Positions 27,216-34,968 of a stretch of 64,000 bases of DNA are shown piece by piece. The stretch lies in the NCBI GenBank assembly GCA_030149325.1, contig JASBRS010000010.1, positions 1-64,000 of the forward strand, in the 5' to 3' direction. A model generated the notes under the pieces. The model did no database searches and had not been told where the DNA came from. It saw nothing but the letters and a program-made list of their open reading frames with translations. Within the stretch, counting starts at the first letter, position 1, and each line of letters begins with the position of its first letter. Origin of the DNA: Deinococci bacterium (GTDB lineage Bacteria; Deinococcota; Deinococci; Deinococcales; Trueperaceae). The position numbers were made by a program, and so were the translations under genes.

Positions 27216-28225
27216 GCCCCTCCGGAGGGAGGACCCGTCACGTGCCCGCGGCCGGGCGACGCCGAGGCGGCCTCGACGGGGTGCGCCGTCCCGGAGCGCC
27301 CTAGCCGCGCCAGGGTGGCGGCGGAGAGCTCGAGCCACGGCGCCCACAGCGGCCGCGCTTGCGGCAACCGGCGCCCCCAGGCCGCCACCTCGTCGCGCTG
27401 CGCCGTCACCCGGCGCGCCAGGGCGTCGGTCAGCTCGGAGGTCCGGTCGGCCTGGGAGGCCGCCTGCACCAGGCTCTCCACCATGAAGCCGCGGCCGCCG
27501 AAGCGGAGCGCGAGATCGAGGTCGCCGGCGATGCCCGCCAGGTCGGACCGGCTGAGGAAGATGCCGGAACGCGCCGGGACGGTCAGCCAGCCGAGTCGGT
27601 CGCGCCGACCCCGCTCCGTGCGGGGAGGCTCGGCGGGTCCTCGCGGTGCCGCGTTCCAGGTGGGTACCGATCCGTGGCTCGACGCCGGCAGCCGCCCCAC
27701 GTGATCGCTCAGCAGGCCCCCAGCGAGCCGGGCCGCGGCGCCGTACAGCGCGCCGTCGGCCCGCTCGATGGCAGCGAGGAAGAGGGGCATCCAAGGGAGC
27801 AGGTGCTTGAGCAGAACCACCCTCTGGGCGTGTCGGGCGCGGTCGCGATCGAGCGCCGAGCGTGCCGCCGCCTCCCTTTCCAACAGCGTCGCCAGCGCGT
27901 CGAGCAGCACGCTCACGTGGTCGGCTGCCAGGCCCGGAGCGACCCTGAGGCCGAGCGCCCCCAGGACGCCGCGGGTGAGCGCGGTGCGTTCCCCGTCGAG
28001 CGCCCCGTCGGGATCGAGGAAGACCGAGGCGAACGGGTAGACGTTGAGGACGAAGACGTGGGTGTGGCGTGCGGCCGCGGCCTGCGTGGCGTGGGGCCGC
28101 AGGGCGGGGACGGTGGCCGCCAGCGCCAGCAGCTCGGCGTCGGGCTCCGCCGAGAGCAGTTCGGCCAGCAGCCGGTAGGGCCCGGCGAGCTCCAGGGCAT
28201 CGGCGCCGAGGGCGGCGTCAGGCAT
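27212..28225 (-). CDS. TorD/DmsD family molybdoenzyme maturation chaperone
   Basis: A 337-residue all-helical chaperone. Recognisable TorD features are GPYRLLAELLSAEPDAELL at the start, the NVYPFASVFLDPDG segment and LLKHLLPWMPLFLAAI. The family folds and proof-reads Mo-bisMGD subunits before cofactor insertion. At 337 residues it is longer than most TorD proteins (about 200-230), with an extended C-terminal tail rich in Arg, Pro and Ala. The start overlaps the end of the catalytic-subunit gene by 8 bp, so it is made together with its client. Confidence 0.86.
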   Translation of the reverse strand: MPDAALGADALELAGPYRLLAELLSAEPDAELLALAATVPALRPHATQAAAARHTHVFVLNVYPFASVFLDPDGALDGERTALTRGVLGALGLRVAPGLAADHVSVLLDALATLLEREAAARSALDRDRARHAQRVVLLKHLLPWMPLFLAAIERADGALYGAAARLAGGLLSDHVGRLPASSHGSVPTWNAAPRGPAEPPRTERGRRDRLGWLTVPARSGIFLSRSDLAGIAGDLDLALRFGGRGFMVESLVQAASQADRTSELTDALARRVTAQRDEVAAWGRRLPQARPLWAPWLELSAATLARLGRSGTAHPVEAASASPGRGHVTGPPSGGA

Positions 28226-31200
28226 CGTCGGTCTCCGCGACGCGCTCGCGCGGGCTTCCGTCGTCCGGGAGGCGGTACGCCTCGGCGCTGGGGTGCAGCG
28301 GCCGGGGCAGCCAGCGCGGACGCCGGGTGCCGTCGGGGCTGTGACGCAGGGCAGGGCGGGTCTTGGCGAGCCAGCTTCGGTAGCTGTCGTGGGCCTTCTG
28401 GGTGTCGACCCAGACGTCGCCGTTGCGGTCGCCCGGCCGGGCCCGCTCCACCGTCACGGCCTGGTGCCAGCAGTGCTGGCCCGAGACCGGATCGGGGTGG
28501 ACCTCGAAGGCGATGTTCTGGTGCACGCCGACGTCGCTCCACCAGATGCGCCGCGTGTCGGGGTCGCTGGAGTCGAAGGGGCGCACGCCGTGGCGGCGGC
28601 GCAGGGTCCAGGTGGAGCCCGAACGCTCCAGCCCCACCACCGACGACATCGTGCGGTTGCCGCCGCCCTCGTCGTCGAGGCGCCAGCGCCCGAAGTGGTG
28701 GGAGCAGGCCACGATGTCGGGGCGGATCCCCTCGGTCACCCAGGCCGGGAGCACGAAGTAGCCGATGTGGGTGGTGACCCGCAGGAGGTCGCCCGTCCGG
28801 ACCCCCAGCGCTTCGGCGCGCCGCGGGTGCAGCCACAGCGGGTTGGTGTGGGCGATCTCGTCGAGCCACTTGCTGTTGGCGCTGCGGGTGTGGATCTGCA
28901 CCGGCAGGCGGAAGTTCGGCAGCAGCGCCACCTCACCGGGTGCCAGCGCGTCCTTGTGGACGTGGCTGCGGATGTACGTGGGCAGCGCGTACTCGGGCCA
29001 GCCCCAGGCGCTCAACGTGGGGGAGTAGAACTCCAGCTTGCCGCTGGGGGTGGGCCAGCCACGCAGCACCCGACCTTCGACGTCGACGCCGACCGCGCTC
29101 CGCCCGTCGGGCAGCGGCTCGGCGGCAGGCCCGTAGCCGGCGCCTCCGCTGCGGGCGTAGACGACGCCGTCGCGGGTCACCGGGTCGACGAGCTGCGCCG
29201 CCGGGACCTCCTCGAGGTAGCGCGCGTTCGGCTCGGCGGTGACCTCGAAGGCCCCGTAGCGGCGCATGTAGGCCAGCGGTGTCAGGCCCTCGCGCGCCGC
29301 CGCTTCCGGCAGCCCCGGGACGCCGTGGTCGAAGAGGTAGCCGTAGTAGTCGTCGACGGTCATCTTGCGGGGCGGGGCGTCCTCGGCGGGGGCGTCTCGC
29401 GTGGGGGCCTCGAAGTAGCGGCGGATGCCGAGCGAGCCGTCGGGATCGATGCGCCACGACAGCTCGATCCAGAACTCGTTCTCCTCCCACACCTCACCGG
29501 GGTTGACGTCGCGGGTGTCGCGGAAGGCGCGCCCGGTGCGCTCGTAGTGCGCGCGCATCACCGGCTGCCGGAAGCCGATCCACTGGTGCCGACCGGTCTC
29601 CTGCGACTGCACGTCGTGGCGCTCGCTGGAGTGCCCCATCGGCAGCACGTAGTCGGCGAACCAGGCGGACTCGTTCCAGGTCGGCGTCAGGGCCACGTGG
29701 CAGCCGATCTTGGACTCGTCGGTCAGGGCCTCGAGCCAGCTGAAGCCGTCGGGATTGGTCCACACCGGGTTGTAGACGCGCGTGAAGTAGACGTCGATGT
29801 GCCCACGCCCCTCGCGCAGCAGGTGCGGCAGCAGGAAGCTCATCTCGAAGAAGGCGAGCGGGTACTCGCCGGGCATGTGCAGGTCCTGCCACCAAGTCGG
29901 GCCCGGGGCCGGGTGCGGTTGCGGGGCCACGTGCTTGGTCCAGGTGTTGGGCCAGAAGCCGCCGGGGGTCGCGATGGAGCCGGTAAGGGCGTGCAACAGC
30001 ATCAGGCAGCGCGCCACCTGCCAGCCGCCCTCGTTGCCGGCGCCGGCGCTGCGCCAGTTGTAGCTCGAGAAGCGCGCGCCGGCCCGCGCCACCAGGTGCG
30101 CGAGGGTCTCGATGCGGTCCTGCGGCACCCCCGACTCCTCGGCGGCGAAGGCGAAGGTGAAGTCGCGGTAGAGCTCGGCCAGGACGCCCTCGAACGCCTC
30201 GAAGGTGGGGTCGAGATCGGGGCGTTCGGCGCGCAGGTAGGCCTCCCAGTTCCACCAGCGCCGCACGAAGGCACGGTCGTAGGCGCCGCTCGCGATCAGG
30301 TGGTTGGCGACCGCGAGCAGCACCGCCGCCTCGCTGCCGGGGTAGCTGGGCAGCCACAGGTCGGCGCGCGACGCGGTGTTGGACAGCCGCGGGTCGAACA
30401 CCGCCACCTTGCAGCCGTTCGCCTGCGCCTCGACGATGCGCTGGGCGTGCGGGTTGAAGTAGTGGCCGGTCTCGAGGTGGGCCGACAGCAACAGGATGAA
30501 GTCGGCCTCGGCGAAGTCGGGGGAGGGCCGGTCGATGCCCATCCAGAAGGCGTAGCCCGCGCGGGCGCTGCTGGAACAGATGTTGGTGTGGCTGTTGTGG
30601 CCGTCGATCCCCCAGGCCTGCAGCACGCGGGAGGTGAAGCCGTCCTCGCCGGGGCGACCGACGTGGTACACGACGTGGCGGCCCTGGTGCGCCCGGAGGT
30701 CGGCACGGATGCGCGCCGCGATGTCGTCGAGCGCCTCGTCCCAGCTCACGCGTTGCCAGGCGCCCTCGCCGCGCGCGCCGCTGCGCTTCATGGGGTAGAG
30801 GATGCGGTCGGGATCGGTGATCTGGTTGTGCGTGGCCGGGCCCTTGGCGCAGTTGCGGCCGCGCGAGCCGGGGTGGAGCGGGTTGCCCTCGAGCTTGCGG
30901 ATCGCGCCGCTGTCGTGGTCCACGTAGGCGAGCAGGCCGCAGGCGGACTCGCAGTTGAAGCACAGCGTCGGCACCAGGTCGTAGCGCCGGCCGCGACCGG
31001 TACCGTCGTGGGCGCGCGCTTCGGCCCAGTCCTGCCAGCTCTCGACCGGAGGGTGGCTGTCGAGGCCGATCTCGCTGGGACCGGGGAAGCGGCTGCGGTG
31101 ACCTTCGGGCGAGGCGTAGTGGGGGCCGGCGTCCGTCACGGCGCGCCGGGCACGGCCCCGGAGGGCGGCCAGCAGGCGCGCGCCGGTCGGCGCGTCGCCG

Positions 31201-31268
31201 GTCGGCGCGCCGACCGCGGCTTCGTCGCCGATGGCGTCGGGGCGCTCGTGGGGATCCGGGGACGACAC
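28218..31268 (-). CDS. molybdopterin oxidoreductase catalytic subunit (CISM family, sulfur-oxyanion type)
   Basis: A 1016-residue Mo-bisMGD catalytic subunit. The [4Fe-4S] ligands are Cys103, Cys106, Cys110 and Cys140 (CFNCESAC, then GRNCAKGP). Cys231 in HTNICSSSARAGYAFWMG is the likely molybdenum ligand. The C-terminal MGD-binding domain includes LLPNFRLPVQIHTRSANSKW. No twin-arginine signal is present in the first 70 residues, so the enzyme should face the cytoplasm, as SoeA-type sulfite dehydrogenases do. GTG start with AGGAGG six bases upstream; that site overlaps the stop of the preceding gene. Gene context with a TauE/SafE exporter favours sulfite or another sulfur oxyanion. Arsenate, selenate and polysulfide cannot be excluded. 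Confidence 0.9.
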   Translation of the reverse strand: MSSPDPHERPDAIGDEAAVGAPTGDAPTGARLLAALRGRARRAVTDAGPHYASPEGHRSRFPGPSEIGLDSHPPVESWQDWAEARAHDGTGRGRRYDLVPTLCFNCESACGLLAYVDHDSGAIRKLEGNPLHPGSRGRNCAKGPATHNQITDPDRILYPMKRSGARGEGAWQRVSWDEALDDIAARIRADLRAHQGRHVVYHVGRPGEDGFTSRVLQAWGIDGHNSHTNICSSSARAGYAFWMGIDRPSPDFAEADFILLLSAHLETGHYFNPHAQRIVEAQANGCKVAVFDPRLSNTASRADLWLPSYPGSEAAVLLAVANHLIASGAYDRAFVRRWWNWEAYLRAERPDLDPTFEAFEGVLAELYRDFTFAFAAEESGVPQDRIETLAHLVARAGARFSSYNWRSAGAGNEGGWQVARCLMLLHALTGSIATPGGFWPNTWTKHVAPQPHPAPGPTWWQDLHMPGEYPLAFFEMSFLLPHLLREGRGHIDVYFTRVYNPVWTNPDGFSWLEALTDESKIGCHVALTPTWNESAWFADYVLPMGHSSERHDVQSQETGRHQWIGFRQPVMRAHYERTGRAFRDTRDVNPGEVWEENEFWIELSWRIDPDGSLGIRRYFEAPTRDAPAEDAPPRKMTVDDYYGYLFDHGVPGLPEAAAREGLTPLAYMRRYGAFEVTAEPNARYLEEVPAAQLVDPVTRDGVVYARSGGAGYGPAAEPLPDGRSAVGVDVEGRVLRGWPTPSGKLEFYSPTLSAWGWPEYALPTYIRSHVHKDALAPGEVALLPNFRLPVQIHTRSANSKWLDEIAHTNPLWLHPRRAEALGVRTGDLLRVTTHIGYFVLPAWVTEGIRPDIVACSHHFGRWRLDDEGGGNRTMSSVVGLERSGSTWTLRRRHGVRPFDSSDPDTRRIWWSDVGVHQNIAFEVHPDPVSGQHCWHQAVTVERARPGDRNGDVWVDTQKAHDSYRSWLAKTRPALRHSPDGTRRPRWLPRPLHPSAEAYRLPDDGSPRERVAETDDA

Positions 31269-31278
31269 GGTGGGCCTC

Positions 31279-32877
31279 CTAGGCGAGCGGCACGGCCTGG
31301 CCGGCCTGGACGAAGGCGTGCTCGTAGGCGAGCAGCCCGGCGAGCGCGCACACGGCGGCGACGCTGAGCACCGCGCCGGCGCCGCTGACGAGGCAAAGGG
31401 CGGCCGGTACCAGCGCTCCCAGGCCGATCCCGATCCGGAAGAACGTGCGGAAGGCGCCGTGCGTGAGCTGATGCTCGGCGGCGCGGGCGTGGGCCGTGCC
31501 CTTAGGCAGGGCGAGCTCGCTGCCGACCATCAGGGCGTGGGTGGCGACCGCCGCCAGCAGCACCCAGCGCAGCGGCGCCAGCAGGTCCCCGTCGCTCGCC
31601 AGGGCGGCCGCCGGTAGCAGCGCCGAGGTGCCCGCCAGCACGGCCTGCACCGCCATGTGGCTGGGGAGCAGGGGGCTCTGCCAGAGGTCGCGCGCCTTGG
31701 CCTGCGCGAACAGGTACGCCGTGTACACCGCGGTGGCCAGCGCGACGGGCACGATCGGCCACATGAGCACGCGCTGGAGGCCCGGGGAGCCGACCATCGA
31801 GCCCAGCAGCCACAGCGCCAGCAGCCCCCCGAAGGCGCCGATGATGAAGGCGCCGCGCACCAGCCACGACCGCCACTGCGGGCGCGTGAAGATGCGGTAG
31901 AAGCGCAGCGGATGCGACAGGTCCCAGATCAGCAGGCCGCCGGTGGCGGCCAGGAAGGCGCCGGTGATGAGCGGCGCCACCCACCGCGCCAGGGGCGCGC
32001 TGAGGTCGAGCCAGCCGAGGGCCACCGCCACCACCGCCATCAGGAGGGAGCCGGCGGCGATCGACTTGGTCCAGGTGTAGAGGCTGACGCGCTCGTCCCA
32101 GGGGCGCTTGTGCGCGATGTCGTAGGTGACCATGGCGGCGGCGGCGTTGCTGGTGCTCCACCCGGCCGGCAGGCGGCTGCCGCCGTGGCCGGCGAGGTCG
32201 TGGGGCTGCTCGCTCCACTGGTGCAGGCCGCCGGTGGGCGTGGCGGCGGCCAGCGGATCGAGGGTGGCCTGGTCGATGCCGAGGTAGTAGAGCTTGGGTT
32301 GCGTGTGCTTCTCGGGGCGGCGCACGGCGACGTTGTCGCGCCCCACCAGGGCGGCGACCTTGCCGCTGGGCTCGTGGAGGTCGCCGACCAGGATGGCCTC
32401 GGCGGGGCACACCGACACGCAGGCAGGCTCGAGCCCCTCGTCGATGCGATGGCTGCACAGGTTGCACTTCTCGGCGCTGCCGTCGTCGGGGTTGATGAAG
32501 ATGGCGTCGTAGGGGCACGCCGCGATGCAGGCCTTGCAGCCGATGCACACGTCCTTGTCGAAATCGACGATGCCGTCGGGCCGCTGGTACATGGCGGTGA
32601 CGGGGCAGGACGCCACGCACGGCGGGTCGGCGCACTGGTTGCAGCGCGTCACCTGGAAGCTGCGGCGGGTGTTGGGGAAGGTGCCCTTCTCGACGTGCTT
32701 GACGTAGGTGCGTGTGACGCCCACCGGCACCTCGTTCTCGCTCTTGCAGGCGACCGTGCAGGCGTGGCATCCCACGCAGCGGGTGTGATCGATCACCTTG
32801 ATCCACTGCGGGTCGTGCGCGCGGTAGAGCTGGTCGAGGAGGGCGGCGCCGCGCTCGGCAGGTCCCGGTTGCGTCAT
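31279..32877 (-). CDS. fused iron-sulfur subunit and NrfD/PsrC membrane subunit of the molybdoenzyme
   Basis: A 532-residue natural fusion. Residues 1-215 form a four-cluster ferredoxin subunit with 16 cysteines: Cys34/37/40/44, 79/82/87/91, 111/114/117/121 and 138/141/153/157. After a linker, residues about 255-532 form an NrfD-type quinone-reactive membrane domain of eight or so helices, starting at DERVSLYTWTKSIAAGSLLM. These are normally separate subunits (B and C) of CISM enzymes. The fusion places electron entry from the membrane quinone pool and transfer to the catalytic subunit in one chain. It is the first gene of the operon. The start ATG has a TAAAAT box 8 nt upstream within an AT-rich island. 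Confidence 0.92.
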   Translation of the reverse strand: MTQPGPAERGAALLDQLYRAHDPQWIKVIDHTRCVGCHACTVACKSENEVPVGVTRTYVKHVEKGTFPNTRRSFQVTRCNQCADPPCVASCPVTAMYQRPDGIVDFDKDVCIGCKACIAACPYDAIFINPDDGSAEKCNLCSHRIDEGLEPACVSVCPAEAILVGDLHEPSGKVAALVGRDNVAVRRPEKHTQPKLYYLGIDQATLDPLAAATPTGGLHQWSEQPHDLAGHGGSRLPAGWSTSNAAAAMVTYDIAHKRPWDERVSLYTWTKSIAAGSLLMAVVAVALGWLDLSAPLARWVAPLITGAFLAATGGLLIWDLSHPLRFYRIFTRPQWRSWLVRGAFIIGAFGGLLALWLLGSMVGSPGLQRVLMWPIVPVALATAVYTAYLFAQAKARDLWQSPLLPSHMAVQAVLAGTSALLPAAALASDGDLLAPLRWVLLAAVATHALMVGSELALPKGTAHARAAEHQLTHGAFRTFFRIGIGLGALVPAALCLVSGAGAVLSVAAVCALAGLLAYEHAFVQAGQAVPLA

Positions 32878-32898
32878 GGAGTTGGATTTTAAATCAAA
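32878..32898 (-). promoter_or_regulatory. leaderless promoter with AT-rich inverted repeat upstream of the molybdoenzyme operon
   Basis: In otherwise GC-rich DNA, TTGGATTTtAAATCAAA (32882-32898) forms an inverted repeat with 7 of 8 arm positions matching and a 1-bp spacer. On the minus strand TAAAAT (32891-32886) lies 8 nt before the ATG. Arms resembling TTGAT/ATCAA suggest an FNR/CRP-type regulator, but the spacing (5, not 4) is off the FNR consensus. A bound protein would cover the -10 box, so repression is more likely than activation. Confidence 0.5.
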
Positions 32899-32963
32899 AA
32901 TAGATGAGGTTCAAACGAGCGCGCCGGATCCGTCCTCCCGCGGCTCCGGCTCCTCGTCCCCGA

Positions 32964-33000
32964 TCCGATAACGCTCCGATAACGGTCGCCCACCTAGCCT
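32964..33000 (+). promoter_or_regulatory. 11-bp-period direct repeats and -10 box upstream of the lipoprotein gene
   Basis: TCCGATAACG occurs at 32964-32973 and again at 32975-32984, exactly 11 bp apart. A TAGCCT box follows at 32995-33000. The TAA core of the second repeat is 15 bp from the box, the same geometry as at 34930 and 59107. Such tandem repeats in the -35 region are typical of OmpR/PhoB-class activators. Inferred from the sequence only. Confidence 0.5.
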
Positions 33001-33052
33001 GCGGTGTCCGCACGAACCAACGGCCCTGCGTCGTTCCTCGGGGAGGGGGACC

Positions 33053-34867
33053 ATGTCACGAATCCATCGTCTGTCCGTCATCGGCGTGCTGCTGTTCGCC
33101 GTCGCCTGTTCGTCCACCCAGGTCCCCTCGGCGCCCGGTGGCGGCGGGGGTGGAGGACCGAGTGGGTCGGGCCCCATCCCGATGAGCTACACACCCGACA
33201 CCGCGCACGCCTCGCACGCCTCGATCGGTGCCGCTGGGGGCACCCTCACCGCCACCGGCGCCGACGGCAGCCGCTACACCCTCACGGTGCCCGCCGGCGC
33301 CCTCACCAGCGCCACCGACCTGTCGCTGACGCCGCTCAAGGACGTCGTGGTCGACGGCACCAGCGCCGGCTGGCAGGTCGGTGTGCAGCTCGGTCCCAAC
33401 GGCACGCAGTTCCTGCAGGCCGTGACGCTCGACATCCAGACCGCGGCCGGCGCGCCCTCCCAGGCCGCCGTCACGCTCGTCGACGGCAGCGGGACGGTGT
33501 ACGTACCGCAGAGCTCGCCGACGACCGGTGCGAGCTTCAGCGCCGACCTGTGGCACTTCAGCGACTACCTCGTCGCACCCCTGACCGACGGCCTGCTGGG
33601 CCGCGCGGCCGACGCGGCCATCGCCGACGTTCAGGTGCCCGCCGTGAGCCAGGACCTGCAGGACCTGATGGGTCTGTGGGCGGCGGCGAGGTCGAAGCAG
33701 TTCGCGGACGCCGTAGCGCGCCTCGACCAGGCGCTCGCCGCAGCCATCGCCTCGTTCACCGATGCTCAGCAGGGCAACGCCGATCCCACCGCGGGCACGC
33801 TCTACTCCGGCCTCGGTGCCTACCACGCCGCCGTCGCGTCGGGACGGACGAACGATGTAGGCACGCTGCAGCAGAACGTGCAGCACGTCTTCGGCACCTG
33901 GATGCGGGTCCTCGACCTGCGGTACCTCCAGGCGGGCGGCGACTTCGCCACGCTCCAGTCGCTCATCGCTCCGCTCGCCCAGGCCATCGACATCGCGGCG
34001 GCGAACCCCTTCATCCTGGCGGGCGGCTACGTCATCGATCCGACGGCCGAGGCGCAGAAGGTCATCGACACGCAGCTCGCCCTCGCCGACCAGGACTGCG
34101 ACAAGGCCCACTTCGCCAGCGGCGTGATGGAGCTCCAGGACATCATGGGTGGCGTGAAGCTGCTCGGACTCACGACGCCCAGCGAGACGCTGCTCCAGAA
34201 CGACGCGGCCACCTGCGTGCCGCCGGTCGTGACGGGGATCGAGATCGTGTCCGACACCGTCAGCGCCACCTCCGACTACAACCCGAACAACGGTCAGCCC
34301 GGGGCCACCACGAGCGACGTCGAGCCCCCGAGCCCGCTCCTGGTCACCAGCAGTACGAAGATCACCGCTCCGGCGCAGACGCAGGACGCGAGCGTCCAGA
34401 TCGACCTCGGCGCCGCGCTCACCGGCAATGACACCGCGACGCTCGACGTCTCGGGCACGGCCAATGCGGCGCACCCGGTATCGACCGAGCTGAGCTGTGC
34501 CTACGGCGATCTCGGGAGCGGCGGCTACGACGCCATCCGCATCGACTACGACCACGCGCGGGCTCCGATCAAGGTCACGGTGAAGTGGACGGCCGGCTCC
34601 AGTGCCGGCGGCTACGCCAACGCCCGTGTCAGCGGCACGGTGCTGGGCACGGACCTGGGGTTGTCGGGAGGCAGCAGCGGCACGGCCACGCTGTCCCGAG
34701 CCGGCATGGGCTGGACGCCCGGGAACCCCGATCCCAGCAGCTCCGCTTCCGTCTACCTGGGTCTCAGCGTGGGCGCCGGGGACTGCAAGGGGATCATCAC
34801 GCAGGACGGCTCGGCCACGGCGAGCGCAAACGTGGCGGTGCAGATCGCGCCCGACCCGCAGCCCTGA
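33053..34867 (+). CDS. secreted lipoprotein with ZU5-like domain
   Basis: A 604-residue predicted lipoprotein. The lipobox AVAC puts the lipidated Cys at residue 19, followed by a Gly/Ser/Pro linker. Residues about 55-140 resemble a ZU5-like beta domain (IGAAGGTLTATGADGSRYTL, TVPAGAL). The middle (about 190-370) is helical with LQDLMGLWAAARSKQFADAV. The C-terminal 200 residues are Thr/Ser-rich and strand-forming. No enzyme motif is seen and I do not recognise a full-length family. GGGGAGGGGG precedes the ATG. It is followed by a terminator-like hairpin, so it is probably a single-gene unit, under the tandem-repeat promoter at 32964. Confidence 0.82.
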   Translation: MSRIHRLSVIGVLLFAVACSSTQVPSAPGGGGGGGPSGSGPIPMSYTPDTAHASHASIGAAGGTLTATGADGSRYTLTVPAGALTSATDLSLTPLKDVVVDGTSAGWQVGVQLGPNGTQFLQAVTLDIQTAAGAPSQAAVTLVDGSGTVYVPQSSPTTGASFSADLWHFSDYLVAPLTDGLLGRAADAAIADVQVPAVSQDLQDLMGLWAAARSKQFADAVARLDQALAAAIASFTDAQQGNADPTAGTLYSGLGAYHAAVASGRTNDVGTLQQNVQHVFGTWMRVLDLRYLQAGGDFATLQSLIAPLAQAIDIAAANPFILAGGYVIDPTAEAQKVIDTQLALADQDCDKAHFASGVMELQDIMGGVKLLGLTTPSETLLQNDAATCVPPVVTGIEIVSDTVSATSDYNPNNGQPGATTSDVEPPSPLLVTSSTKITAPAQTQDASVQIDLGAALTGNDTATLDVSGTANAAHPVSTELSCAYGDLGSGGYDAIRIDYDHARAPIKVTVKWTAGSSAGGYANARVSGTVLGTDLGLSGGSSGTATLSRAGMGWTPGNPDPSSSASVYLGLSVGAGDCKGIITQDGSATASANVAVQIAPDPQP

Positions 34868-34878
34868 GGGGGAGGGCA

Positions 34879-34920
34879 GCGTGGGTCCGACGTCGTTCCA
34901 GAGCGACGACGGACCCACGC
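34879..34920 (+). terminator. hairpin after the lipoprotein gene
   Basis: GCGTGGGTCCG (34879-34889) pairs with 34910-34920, and CGTCG (34891-34895) with CGACG (34904-34908) after a single A/A mismatch. It starts 12 bp after the stop and ends before the HD-GYP promoter repeats, separating the two units. Confidence 0.6.
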
Positions 34921-34929
34921 CGTGCCGCC

Positions 34930-34968
34930 GTAAGAGCGATGTAAGACCGGGCCTGGTATCAAGGTCGC
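34930..34968 (+). promoter_or_regulatory. 11-bp-period direct repeats and leaderless promoter of the HD-GYP gene
   Basis: GTAAG at 34930-34934 repeats at 34941-34945 (11-bp period). TATCAA at 34957-34962 begins 15 bp after the second TAA and stands 6 nt before the GTG at 34969. The box is an imperfect TANNNT match. The repeats would lie over the -35 region, as for OmpR/PhoB-type activators. Confidence 0.5.

Noticed and set aside
32882-32898. Canonical FNR box
   Set aside because: The half-sites have 5-bp instead of 4-bp spacing and one arm is TGGAT, so only a looser FNR/CRP-like or other palindrome is claimed.
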